26,917 nt of DNA from Paenarthrobacter nitroguajacolicus JCM 14115 (GTDB lineage Bacteria; Actinomycetota; Actinomycetes; Actinomycetales; Micrococcaceae). Numbering within the stretch: the first letter of the stretch is position 1; each line of letters starts with the position of its first letter. Shown piece by piece: positions 1 to 9,382 of this stretch. The stretch is from positions 1 to 26,917 of the forward strand of contig BBFS01000066.1 of the NCBI GenBank assembly GCA_001313365.1. Reading direction: 5' to 3'. A program made the position numbers and the translations under genes. The notes under the pieces are model-generated. The model worked only from the letters and a program-made list of their open reading frames with translations, did not search any database and was not told where the DNA came from.

Positions 1-869
1 AGCCACCGTCGCGCAGTGCGGCCGGCAGCTCGCGGGCGCGCAGCAGCCGGAGCGGCATCTCCACGTCCATTCCCGCCTCCAGGCTGACCACCGCGTCGTG
101 GGTCCCGAACACCCAGTCGCTCGTGACGAACCCGGAGAAGCCCCCCCACTCGTGCCTCAAAACGTCCGTGAGCAGGGCGCGATTTACGTCCATGTACTCG
201 CCGCGCACACGGTTGTAAGAACTCATGACCGAGTCCGCGCCCGCGTCCACCACCGCCTTGAAGTGCGGCAGATACACCTCGTGCAAGGAGTGTTCGTCCA
301 CCGCCACGTCCACTTCAAAGCGCTCGTTCTCCATCGAGTTGAGCGCGAAGTGCTTCACGCATGCCATCACGTGCATGCGAACGCCACGGGTGAGGGCCGA
401 TCCCATCCGGCCGGTGAGTACCGGATCTTCCCCGTAGCACTCCTGCGCCCGACCCCCACCCAGGGTGGCGGAGGAGATTCACGCAGACAGAGGCGGAGTA
501 ATTTGCTCCCCCGCGCCCTGGTTTCCACACCTATGGCGATTCCAACGCGTTCCTCCAGCGATGATCCCAGGTCGCCGCCCGCGCAATCGTCACCGGGAAG
601 GCCGTGGAGGCGCCGATCACAACACCGCGGCCACCGTCGCTGAACCGAATACCCGGTATACCGAGCCGCGCGACCGCCCCGGCCACGAACGGCACCCTGT
701 CGAGGAGTATGGGGATGAGCGGGAGCAGCAATCTGGGAGAGTCTCCGTCGAGCAGGCCGAGGATCTCCCCATCCGTCATCAGGTCGATCAGCTGGTTCGC
801 GGCTTCATCCGCGGTGAGCTCGCCCGCCCGGACGGCCCTGACTGCGTCGTCGTAGACGCTGCCCGCCAT
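1..869 (-). CDS. GH3 beta-glucosidase-type glycosidase (5' part, runs off the left edge; frameshifted)
   Basis: N-terminal catalytic domain of a glycoside hydrolase family 3 enzyme, which hydrolyses beta-linked sugars from glycosides. Read across frames, the protein carries the GH3 landmarks in order: IRFSDGGRGV, the substrate-loop motif NLLRHPGWGRAQECYGEDP, CVKHFALNSMENER, and GFVTSDW, whose Asp is the expected nucleophile (near base 110). The start at 869 (MAGSVYDD) is chosen because GAAGGA lies about 10 bases upstream; an in-frame ATG at 935 has no better site. Roughly 290 codons are visible; the rest of the protein lies beyond base 1. Frame changes fall near 540-545, at the C5 run 489-493 and at the C5 run near 455. 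No signal peptide is seen at this start. It diverges from the mycothione reductase gene. Family certain, substrate unknown. Confidence 0.85.
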
Positions 870-958
870 CGTCGTCGTGTCCTTCAATGCCGATTCTTGC
901 GTTAGTGCTGCCCGTCGTCCCGCAATCATCTTCATGCACTAAAGTCTGCACCCTCTGC

Positions 959-970
959 GTGCACGTGCAC
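959..970. promoter_or_regulatory. 12-bp perfect palindrome between divergent genes
   Basis: GTGCACGTGCAC is a perfect inverted repeat in the 171-base gap between the divergent GH3 gene (start 869) and mycothione reductase (start 1041). Its position suits an operator for a dimeric regulator, but no matching regulator or second copy was seen. Operator function is inference. Confidence 0.3.
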
Positions 971-1040
971 CTGAGCGAGGTTATCCCGTTTGGGTCGTGT
1001 TCAGTAAGGTTGAGAAGACCCCACCGTGAGGACCATCCCT

Positions 1041-2482
1041 ATGCACACCCCTGCGGGCAAGACCACCGTAGATCGGCACTACGACCTGGTCATCATTGGC
1101 ACCGGTTCAGGGAACTCCATTCCCGGACCCGAATTCGAAGACCAGTCGATCGCAATCATCGAGGAAGGGTCGTTCGGCGGCACCTGCCTGAACGCCGGCT
1201 GCATCCCCCTCGAAAATGTTCGTCCACACCGCCGATACCGCGCTGCAGACCGCGAGGTCCACACGGCTAGGCCTCCATGCCGAGGTCAACTCCGCAGACT
1301 GGCCGGGCATAGTCAGCCGGATCTTCGAGAACCGCGTCGACCCAATCGCCGCCGCCGGTGAGGAATACCGCCGCGGCCCACGGACCCGAACATCGACGTC
1401 TACGACCAGCACGCCGTCTTCGTCGGAGAACGCACCTTGCGCACGGGCCAAGGCGCCCACCAGAGAACAATCTCAGGTGACAAAGTAGTCATCGCCGCAG
1501 GTTCCCGGCCCGTCGTCCCCCCCGAGGCCATCTCTGCCTCGGGCGTGCGGTACCACACCAACGAGGACATCATGCGGCTCCCCCCCCGGCTACCCAAGTC
1601 CTTGGTAATCATCGGTGGTGGCTACATCGCCATGGAGTTCGCCCACGTCTTCGACGCGCTCGGCACTGACGTCACGATCATCGCCCGCTCCACGCTCCTG
1701 CGAAACCTCGACGAGGACCTGCACGGCCCGTTCAACGACCTCGCCGTAGAACGCTTCGACATCCGGACCGGCCGGACCACCATCGGCGCGGACCAGACAG
1801 ACCAGGGAATAACGGTCAGGCTCGACGACGGCTCCTCCGCCACCGGGGAGGTACTGTTGGTGGCGACCGGGCGCATCCCCCCCAACGGGGACCTGCTGGA
1901 CCTGCCTCCGGCGGGATCGAGACGATAGGCGCCGGGCGCATCAAGGTCGATGAGTACGGCCGGTCAACCTCCGCTGCAGGTGTTTGGGCCCTCGGCGACG
2001 TCTCCTCGCCCTACATGCTCAAACACGTCGCCAACGCCGAGATGCGCGCCGTACGCCACAACCTCCTGAACCCGGAAAAACTGCAGAGAATGCCGCACGA
2101 CCACGTCCCTGCCGCCGTGTTCACCCACCCCCCCAGATCGCCACCGTCGGAATGACCGAATCCCAAGCCCGCGAAGACGGCCACAACGTGACAACCAAGG
2201 TCCAGAGCTACGGGGGACGTCGCTTACGGTTGGGCCCTGGAAGACACTACCGGCATCTGCAAACTCATCGCCGACCAAGACACCGGCAAACTCCTCGGCG
2301 CCCACTACATGGGTCCTCACGCATCTACCCTCATCCAGCAAATGATCACAGTCCTGGCCTTTGACCTCGACGTGCGCCAGTTCGCTGCCAACCAATACTG
2401 GATACACCCCCCCGCCTTACCCGAAGTCACCGAAAATGCCCTGCTCGGCCTCACCTTCAACCAACCAGACCGCACCAATTAG
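1041..2482 (+). CDS. mtr: Mycothione reductase (FAD/NAD(P)H disulfide oxidoreductase; frameshifted)
   Basis: Reduces oxidised mycothiol (mycothione) with NAD(P)H, maintaining the actinobacterial low-molecular-weight thiol pool in the cytoplasm. The N-terminus holds the FAD motif GTGSGN with the spacing typical of Mtr rather than lipoamide dehydrogenase, then the redox-active pair in [11 protein letters not shown]. The middle has the NAD-binding GGGYIAMEF and ATGRIP. The C-terminal part gives [24 protein letters not shown] and the dimer-interface His-Glu in IHPALPEV (one extra Pro here). About 480 codons, close to the family length. ATG 1041 is preferred over GTG 1026 because GAGGA sits 8 bases upstream. 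Frame changes occur near 1205 (C5), 1384-1387 (C3), 1913 (G3), 2128-2134 (C7) and 2214 (G5). All motifs survive, so these look like sequence errors rather than decay. Confidence 0.88.
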
Positions 2483-2585
2483 ACTCCGGGGAAACCCGGG
2501 CCGCCGCCAGCGCTTCTGAGCAACCTTCGCAGCATTGCCGTACGCTGTGCAGAGTTGCTGCTCTCCTACGCGTGAGGATGAAGCC

Positions 2586-3317
2586 ATGTCAGGCGAGATC
2601 ACAGTCCCACTGCTACCCTGCCGATCCATCGACGAGATCGCGGACTTCTACCAGATGCTCGGATTCGAACGCACTTACTGGCAGACCAAGCCCTACCCCT
2701 GCGTCGGCCTCCGTCGCGAAGACTTCCAGTTGCAGTTCTTTGGGCTGGACGGCTTCGACCCGGAGGCTTCGTACGGGTCGTGTGTGGTCCTGGTCGAGGA
2801 CACCATGGCCCTCTACGAAGCCTTCGCCGCCGGCATGCGGGCGGTGCACGGCAAGGTGCTGGTCGCCGGCATCCCGCGAATGACCAGGCCACGCAAGCGC
2901 AAGAACACCGGCAACGCCGCCGGCTTCTCGGTCGTCGACCCCGGGGGGGGCAATTGGATCCGGATCTTCCATAACACCGACGCGGCGGGCGACATCACCG
3001 ACGAACCGTCCAGCCAGCTCGCGAAGGCCATGCAGAACGCGGTCGTGCTGGGCGACTCAAAAGGCGACACCGGGCAGGCCGCCCGGATCCTGGACAGCGC
3101 ACTGAACAGGCATCGCGCGTCGACGCCGGTCACAGACCTTGTGGAAGCGCTGGTCTACGGCGCCGAGCTCTCGATGCGGCTCGGTGACCGGGCGCGGGCC
3201 GGCGTACTGCTGGCGGAGGTCGCAGCCGCAGAGCTCACCGACGAGCAGCGGGATAGCCTGAGCGAGGCGCTGGCGAACGCAGCCAATCTGGAACAAGCGC
3301 GGACCGCCGGAGACTGA
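2586..3317 (+). CDS. VOC-family (glyoxalase/bleomycin-resistance) protein with helical C-terminal extension
   Basis: Single open frame of 243 codons. Residues ~1-135 form a vicinal-oxygen-chelate domain: a short strand (TVPLLPCRSID), the helix EIADFYQMLGF, and the closing strand VVDPGGGNWIRIF, which in this family usually reads DPGGNW. VOC proteins bind metal-dependent substrates or sequester drugs such as bleomycin. Residues ~140-243 are an Ala/Leu-rich helical extension with repeat-like stretches (AARILDSALNRHR, LSMRLGDRARAGVLLAEV) resembling TPR helices. A typical VOC protein is 120-150 residues, so the tail is unusual. ATG 2586 is preferred to the in-frame ATG 2535 because the domain begins directly after it and TGAGG lies about 9 bases upstream. 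It lies 103 bases downstream of mtr. The substrate is not predictable. Confidence 0.75.
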   Translation: MSGEITVPLLPCRSIDEIADFYQMLGFERTYWQTKPYPCVGLRREDFQLQFFGLDGFDPEASYGSCVVLVEDTMALYEAFAAGMRAVHGKVLVAGIPRMTRPRKRKNTGNAAGFSVVDPGGGNWIRIFHNTDAAGDITDEPSSQLAKAMQNAVVLGDSKGDTGQAARILDSALNRHRASTPVTDLVEALVYGAELSMRLGDRARAGVLLAEVAAAELTDEQRDSLSEALANAANLEQARTAGD

Positions 3318-3482
3318 CCTTCTACGCTCGCACCCTGCGCGAACTCCTTGAGCAACCCGCTATATCCCGTGACCATCATCGACCTCGGACCGGCCATTTT
3401 CATCCTGGAGTAGAGTCGACCCATCACTCAACCGCAGGTAGTCATTGAGCAGCGCAGACAACCTTCCACACGAGGAACAGAC

Positions 3483-4052
3483 ATGGGCAAAGTAGCCTGG
3501 GGGGGATTCACATGCTCCATCGACGGGTTCATCGCTGGGCCCGGACATGACATGAGCTGGTTAGCCGATGCCGAACCACTCGACAATGGCACCACCGAGC
3601 GGATGGCGGGCGAGGTCGCGGTGATCATCTCCGGCAGGGACGGCTACGACGCCGCGAAGGCTCAAAGGGACGAGCGGGATCAGATGACCGCCGAGGCTTA
3701 TGGCGGTGCCTGGTCCGGGACCGAGATAATCCTTACCCACCGGCCGGAGGAGATCGCCGACGACCCCCCCACCATCATTGCGCTTAACTGCGACGTCGTG
3801 GAGGCGGTCCGCCGTGCCCAGGAGATCGCAGGCGACAAGGACGTTCAGATCATCAGCGCCGACATCGCCCGCCAAGCACTGGAACTCGACCTCATCGACG
3901 AACTGCAGGTCTTCGTGGCCCCAGTGTTCCTCGGCGATGGCACCCGCATCTTCGATGTCCCCCGGCGGCGCCGCTATGACTGGGAGCTCGTCCAGATATA
4001 TGAGGGTGCCGAACGCAGTTTTGGGCGAACCTACCGGCCGAAGCGGCGCTGA
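3483..4052 (+). CDS. Dihydrofolate reductase / RibD C-terminal family protein
   Basis: Intact 189-codon frame with a GAGGAA ribosome site about 8 bases before ATG 3483. The fold family is recognised from the N-terminal GGFTCSIDGFIAGPGHDMSWL, the central strand ILTHRPEE, a Rossmann-like region with EIAGDKDVQIISADIARQAL, and the closing LIDELQVFVAPVFLGDGTRIF. These are hallmarks of the DHFR-like/RibD-C group of small NADPH-binding reductases common in actinobacterial genomes, most without a known substrate. It is one of the few genes here with no frame break, although it contains two 7-base homopolymers (G7 at 3499, C7 at 3764), both in frame. It follows the VOC gene by 165 bases on the same strand. 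It is not the housekeeping folA type. Confidence 0.85.
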   Translation: MGKVAWGGFTCSIDGFIAGPGHDMSWLADAEPLDNGTTERMAGEVAVIISGRDGYDAAKAQRDERDQMTAEAYGGAWSGTEIILTHRPEEIADDPPTIIALNCDVVEAVRRAQEIAGDKDVQIISADIARQALELDLIDELQVFVAPVFLGDGTRIFDVPRRRRYDWELVQIYEGAERSFGRTYRPKRR

Positions 4053-4185
4053 TGTAACTAAGGGTGGGGGGGCAGCGACGTGGTAGATGATGATGCTGTT
4101 CGGGAATACCGGAACCGTTGACCCGCATTTTGTAGGCGCACCTTGCCGAGAGCATGATCGATGGCCCTTGTAATGGAACAGACGA

Positions 4186-4290
4186 TTAGCCAAGTGGTGT
4201 GCATACGACGTGCTCCATATCCAGCAGTTCGCTTGCTGCGTCCAGTGGCTCCTTGTCGTAGACATCAAGTCCGGCTCCGGCGATACGACC
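4186..4290 (-). pseudogene. D-2-hydroxyacid dehydrogenase (SerA-like) C-terminal remnant
   Basis: On the minus strand 34 codons read GRIAGAGLDVYDKEP, then LDAASELLDMEHVVCTPLG and a stop. This is the end of the NAD-binding domain of D-isomer-specific 2-hydroxyacid dehydrogenases: the glycine-rich GRIAGAGLDVY-EP element is characteristic, and HVVCTP corresponds to the NV-LTPH-G strand. Nothing upstream (4291 onward on the minus strand) matches the NTSRG-DE region that should precede it, and the catalytic domain is absent. It is therefore a gene fragment left behind, not a functional gene. Confidence 0.65.
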
Positions 4291-4403
4291 CTATGAGTGA
4301 AACGGGGAGGAGATGAACGTGTGTGCCTGCTCAGGGCCGACAGCCAGCATGAACTCCGCGCAATCCTGCCAATAGGATCGCGGCTTCCCCCCCTCCCCCC
4401 CCA

Positions 4404-4502
4404 GGCTCCAGCGGCAGGCTGCTGGCGGCCGACGAGGAAACTTTGGCCGAACTGGCTGAAGGCGGCTGGATCGAGTCCGTCGGCATGCGAACTCCGGGGG
4501 GG
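4404..4502 (+). other. Possible coding remnant, unidentified
   Basis: One plus-strand frame reads GSSGRLLAADEETLAELA followed by EGGWIESVGMRTP. Its composition is that of a real helical protein end, unlike the surrounding frames, which are low in complexity. It is flanked by C8 and G7 runs and no start, stop or family could be assigned. It may be a chance frame. Confidence 0.2.
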
Positions 4503-4552
4503 CTGGGCTCCATGGGAGTGGAACCAGGTGCGCGAACTCCCGTTTGCCGAGA

Positions 4553-6343
4553 TCAAGCGTCTGTCTCGCATGCGGGAACAACCAGTCCACCCAGACCGAA
4601 ACCGTAGGCGTACAAAGGATCCCGGGTACCACCTGGTTCATCGCTGTGGGCCTCAAGGACGGCTTGAGTTGATCGGGCAATTCAAAGGGAAGCCGGCCTT
4701 CGGGGGTTTACCTCGCCAGTCAGCACCCGCACGAGGCTTCGTCGGAGACTCCGAACGTGGCCAAGAGAGCCGAACACTGCGGTTCCAAGGGAGTGAGGAT
4801 CGCCGGACGGTCGAGGTTGACCACGAGAACCACAGGGACCTTCCGGGCGAGTTCTTCAAAATGTGCAACGGTGGCGGCATCGAACTCAAGGCTTCCGGCA
4901 CGGAACATCGCCTCAAGGAACAGATCATTGCGTGGTTCGTAAGGGGCATCGAGACGGACAATCGCGACATCGGCATCGTCCGGAGTAGGTGCGATGACAA
5001 CACAATCAGCGAGGGCCTCAGGGGACATCCCTTCCACGTAGACCCGCGTCGAGGAGCTCAGAGGCAGGACACCCGCTGCAGCTCTGAGGGCCACCACGGA
5101 GCGGCTCTGTGCTTTGAGGCCCTCCTCCCGGAACACAGCGTTGCCCACGACGGCCACCGCTGTTTCCTCGTCCACGTAGCGGTTCTCGAAGAGCCCCCAA
5201 TTCGAACTTGACCTTCAACAACCGTCGCACTGATTCGTCGATGCGCTGGATCTGGATGCGGCCTGACTTCACCAAGCCCACCAAGATTTCCGGACAGGCC
5301 TCTCCCCCCGAACTGGTCGCAGCCAGCTTCAATGGCCTTGACCATGCGGTCCTCCACGGAGAGGTGCTCAACGCCCCCAAGCCCTGGCGGGCAGGTTCAT
5401 GCCGAACGCTTCAGAGTCATGCAGGAGCCCCCCCCAGTCCGTGCACACCACGCCGTCGTAGCCGAGCTCCCGGCGCAGCAGTCCGGTGATGATTTGGCGG
5501 TTGAACCCGAAACCTACTTCCTCGATGGCCTCCCCCGTTTCGCTCGAGTCCCACGGGCATTCCGTAGTACGGCATGATGGCGCTGGTTCCGGCGCCGATG
5601 GCGTCGCGGAAGGCAGGAGGTGGTCCTCGAATTTTCCGGCCGGGGTAGACCTGCTCGCGTCCGTAAGGGAAGTGGGGGGTCTTCCCCCCCGTCCTTCTGC
5701 GGTCCGCCGCCAGGGAAATGCTTGGTCATGCACGCGACGCTCTGATCGCTTACGGCATGACCTTGAAAACCTTCAAGGTAGGCCGCGGCCAGCTGTCCTG
5801 TGAGCTCGGGATCCTGGCCGAAGCCGCTGTACTGCCGGGCCCACCGCGGTTCGGTGGCGAGGTCCACGGTGGGGGGGTGCAAGGCTGCCCGCAGTCCAAC
5901 GGCGAGGTACTCCTGGCGTGCCGTGTCAGCGAAGCGCAGAACAGTTTCGGGATCCCGGAGTGCGGCCATGCCTATGGCTCGGGCCATGCGGAAAAGAAAC
6001 CGGCCGCGAAGGACGCGCCTGGTTCTCAGCGAAGGCATGCCTGGGTCCGTCGAGACTGTGATGGGAATACCCAGTCTCGTCCGGGAGGCCAGCTCCTGCA
6101 TGGCGTTATGCCACCGGGCCGCCGTCCGTGCATCCGGCAGTTGGTGGACGTTGAAGTGGCTCATGAAGCCTCGGCAATCAAGCCTTGGGTTCCGGAGTCT
6201 ACGTCCGCTCCGCCGAAAGTGATGGCGTGGAACATCTGTCCGGCTTTTTCTTCCAGGGTCATGCGTCCAAGCAGGTCTTCTACCCGTTGGTTCACCGGGA
6301 GGGCCGTGTCCAGGTAGGCGGCTTGCGTGGCTGTGCCGCTCAT
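4553..6343 (-). CDS. GH3 beta-glycosidase (frameshifted)
   Basis: Cytoplasmic-type glycoside hydrolase family 3 enzyme of about 597 codons with no signal peptide. In order it shows VEDLLGRMTLEEKAGQMFH (N-terminal helix), PITVSTDP, DLATEPRWARQYSGFGQDP, the GH3 signature CMTKHFPGGG, and YDGVVCTDWG with the likely nucleophile Asp. A C-terminal alpha/beta sandwich follows, ending in the conserved PEGRLPFELP and DPLYAYGFGL. Its ATG overlaps the stop of the upstream rhamnosidase as ATGA, with AGGAGAAGG just upstream, so translation is coupled. It is the last gene of the MFS-TetR-GH78-GH3 operon and most likely removes glucose (or xylose) once rhamnose has been trimmed. Several frame changes are seen (near 6166, 6040-5985, the homopolymers at 5871, 5684 and 5428, and near 5180 and 4735), all bridging conserved sequence. 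Sugar specificity is inferred only. Confidence 0.85.
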
Positions 6344-8634
6344 TTGCCTTCTCCTGCCAGGACCAGCCCGGAGGTACGGAACGTATGCGTGCCTGAGCCT
6401 ACTTCCTGCCGAGGCATCGACGGCACATCAATTTCGGCAGTTACGCCATCGGGCACCGTAACGCTGAACTCGTACTCTCCCCCTTCCTGGAGATGCCACT
6501 CGCTGGCCACGGACCGTGCGGCGTGACCAGGCTGGTCTTGGCCCAGTGGATTCCGTGGCCGGGCTTGGGTGCATAGAGAACCTTGGCATAGCCGGGCTCA
6601 AGTGGCCTGATGCCGCCCACCACCTTGTGCAGCCAATCCGCTACGGCGCCCAGTGCATAGTGGTTGAAGCTGGTCATTTCGCCTTGATTGATTGATCCGT
6701 CCGGCAGCATCGAGTCCCAACGCTCCCAGACAGTGGTTGCCCCATGGTTACCGGGTAGAGCCAGGAAGGGCATTGCTCCTCCAGCAGGAGGCGATATGCA
6801 TCCTCAAGGTGTCCGGATTCGGAGAGGGCCCACGTGATGAAGGGTGTTCCGGCGAAACCGGTGGACACCCGGTATCCGTTGCGGGAGACGAGTTCAGCGA
6901 GGCGGTTCCCTGCGAACGTTCGTTCATCACCGCCGTCGAGCACGTCAAAGGCCAGGGCCAGTGCGTAAACGGTAGTGCAGTCGCTGAGGATGGTGCCGTC
7001 CGGCCCAACGTAATGGGTATTGAAGGCGGCGCGAACCCGGTCTGCGAGGTCACTGAAGTGCCCAGCGTCCTCAGTGTGACCCAGGATCGAAGCGGTTTGC
7101 GACGTGATCCGGGCGGTGCGATAGAGGCAGGCGGTGGCAACCACGCCCTTATCCGCTTTGGAGTTCCACGGCTGATCGGGTGCGGCATCGGGATCCAGCC
7201 AATCGCCGAACTGGAAACCCTGGTCCCACAAACCAGTGTCGGAGAGCAAACCCTCCACCCGTCGGGTGTGGGCCGTCATTGATTCGTACTGCCGGCGAAG
7301 CACGTCCCTGTCCCCATAGCCTTCCCACAATGCCCAGGGAACCCAAACGGCGGCTTCACTCCATAGGGCCGTGGATTCGGGTGCCGGGAATTCCTTGGGG
7401 GTGTTCCTCGTATTTGAGGATGTCCGGCACGGTAAACGGGACCATACCGTCGGCAGCTTTCTGTTCGGCGGCGAGGTCCAGGAGCCAGTCCTGCAGGAAG
7501 TCCTTGACGTCATACAGGTAAGCAGCCGTCGGCGCGAACACGGCGATGTCACCAGTCCAGCCGAGCCGCTCGTTACGTTGCGGGCAATCCGTGGGCAGGT
7601 CCAGAAAGTTGCCTTCAAGCCCCCCCAAACGATATTCCGGTGCAGCTGGTTCACCAGTGGATTGGAGCACTCGAACGTACCGGTCCGCTCCAACGCGGAA
7701 TGCACGACGACGGCTTCCAGGGAATCCGCTGTCAGCTCACCCGGCCAGCCACTCACCTCGGCGTAACGGAAGCCGTGGAAGGTGAACGTTGGTTCAAAGA
7801 AGTCTTGCCCTCCCGAAAGAGGCAGGGTATCGGTGGCCTGCGCGTCCGTAGCGGACGGATACCGAGTTCACCGTCCTCGAGTACCTCGCATGCCGCACAG
7901 TGACGGTGTCACCGCGTTGGCCCTGCACTGTGAAGCGAATCCAACCCACCAGGTTCTGCCCAAAGTCCACGAGTGTCTTGCCGCTGGGGGGGAAGTGAAA
8001 ATATCCACGGGCTTAAGGACTTCATTGCGGACCACTGGCGGCTGATCGGCTCTGCCAGGCGAGCGGTGTCAAAGTCCAGCGCATGGACCCCAACCCAGGA
8101 CTTCGGGTCAAAGCCGGACTCGGTCCAGGCATCAGTGACGAGCCGCGCGTCAATTGTTTGCCCGTTGTAGAGGTCATTGGCGAGGGTGGCCGAGGGGGGG
8201 CCGGACTGCCAGGTCGAATCAGTGCTGACAGTCTGGACGAATCCGTCTGCGAACTCGATGTCCAACTGCCCAAGGAAGGCGAGTTCAGACCCGTAGAACG
8301 CTGAGTTGCCGTTCCAGGACAAGTTGCCCCGGTACCAGCCATTGCCGAGGGCAGCCCCCGACAACGTTGACGGGTTCCAGCAAATGGGTGACGTCGTAGC
8401 TGCGGTAACGGAGCCGCCACTCGTAGGCACTCCAGCCCGGCTCAAGACATCCTCGCCCACCGGGCGGCCGTTGATGGAGGCCTCGAAAACGCCGAAGGAC
8501 GTAGCGCGAAGGATCGCCTTGACCGGTAAGCCGTGGCCGTCTGCCAGGGCGAATTCCTTCCGCAGCAGCGGTGCTCCATTGAAGTCCTCGTTGGGCGCAA
8601 TCATCGTCGCGGACCAAGGGAGTAGTGCTGTCAT
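6340..8634 (-). CDS. GH78 alpha-L-rhamnosidase, short form (frameshifted)
   Basis: Releases terminal alpha-L-rhamnose. It begins directly in the beta-sandwich domain (PLLRKEF, ASINGRPVGED, NGWYRGNLSWNGNSAFYG, DDLYNGQTIDARL-like) and continues through DFGQNLVGW and RYAEVSGWPG to the catalytic (alpha/alpha)6 barrel. There it has LDLPTDCPQRNERLGWTGD (the Glu of NER is the expected general acid), FQFGDWLDPDAAP, STGFAGTPF, WERWDSMLPDGSINQGEM and SFNHYALGAVADW. About 764 codons; compared with the second copy at 15477-18098 it lacks the ~100-residue N-terminal fibronectin-like domain. The usual Asp before the catalytic Glu is Asn (codon 7574-7572). The start is 14 bases after the TetR stop with only a weak GAAAG site. 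Frame breaks occur around 7990-7910, 7620, 7360, 6750 and 6520. No signal peptide is seen. Confidence 0.88.
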
Positions 8635-8648
8635 GAGCTTCTTTCTCT

Positions 8649-9371
8649 AATGCGTGAGGAGTAGGTGGCCGGCAGGTCCGTCGGGCGACGACGTCAGTCC
8701 CCCGAGCCCGCGGCCGTCAGCGGTTACTGACCGCGAAAGCCGGTCAAGGTAGTTGAAGACCGTGCTGTGCAACGATGTGTTCGTTTTATCCAAGGCCCAC
8801 TGATGGTGAATCCATCCACAACTGCCAGGATTTCAGCGGCGACCTGACGTACATCCGTGCCTTCGCGAAGGTTCCGGCAACTATCATCGGCGCCATGAAT
8901 CCGGAACTTGCGTCGACGATGCTTTTGTATCGCCGCTGGAAGTACTCGTGTGCGGGATGTTCCTCGTTGGACGATTCAGCTGCCAGCACGCTGAACATTT
9001 GAGTCAGTCCTGGCTGGCTTTCGTTGAACGCCGTTTGGGCAGCCACCTGTCTTAAGTACCTGACCGGATCATTGTCGAAGTCTTCCGCGTAGAAGGCCCT
9101 GAATGCCCGCTGGTCACGCAGTTCAAGAACTGCTGAGAGGAGTTCTTCCTTGCTGCTGAAATGGTGCATGAGCCCGGCCTTGGTCAACCCCCACATCGGC
9201 AGCGATCTTTGGCATGGAAGAGTTGAAGTAACCCCACTGGGCAAAGTGCTCAATAGCCGATTCAAGGATGGCCTGGCGCCGCGCATCGGCTGCCTTGTAC
9301 GGACCAGTCCGGCGCACGCGCTTGGGGGGGCGTTCAGTGGACTTCTGGCTTACCTCGGTATGCATCGTCAT
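8649..9371 (-). CDS. TetR-family transcriptional regulator (frameshifted)
   Basis: N-terminal helix-turn-helix: ARRQAILESAIEHFAQWGY, then MPKIAADVGLTKAGLMHHF and SSKEELLSAVLE, the standard TetR DNA-binding domain. The ligand-binding half follows (YLRQVAAQTAFNESQPGL, FSVLAAESSNEEHPAHEYFQ, MAPMIVAGTFAKG) and ends in QWALDKTNTSLHSTVFNYLDRL. Two frame corrections are needed: G5 at about 9188 (GVD-Q should read GLTKAG) and one base near 8800. Read this way the gene stops at 8649 and is about 240 codons long. It sits inside the operon, 11 bases after the MFS transporter stop and 14 bases before the rhamnosidase start, so it probably controls its own operon in response to a glycoside or aglycone. 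ATG 9371 or 9365 could both be the start; neither has a strong ribosome site. Confidence 0.82.
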
Positions 9372-9382
9372 AACTTAGCCGC

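Larger units (their letters stand above)
4053..4552. other. 500-base stretch without an intact gene
   Basis: Between the DHFR-like gene and the stop of the GH3 gene no frame on either strand resembles a complete protein. The region contains a 2-hydroxyacid dehydrogenase remnant (4186-4290), a possible second coding remnant (4404-4502), G7 and C7-C8 homopolymers, and the 9-base word gcgaactcc twice (near 4487 and 4531). It looks like a degraded junction between the left block and the glycoside locus. No terminator with a clear U-tract was found for either flanking gene. Confidence 0.6.

Noticed and set aside
3561..4571. 336-codon open frame on the minus strand
   Set aside because: It runs antisense through the intact DHFR-like gene and switches character several times. 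Only the separate 4186-4290 frame shows a real family match.
4297..5211. 304-codon open frame on the plus strand
   Set aside because: Most of it is antisense to the conserved C-terminal half of the GH3 gene, and its translation has no family-like pattern.
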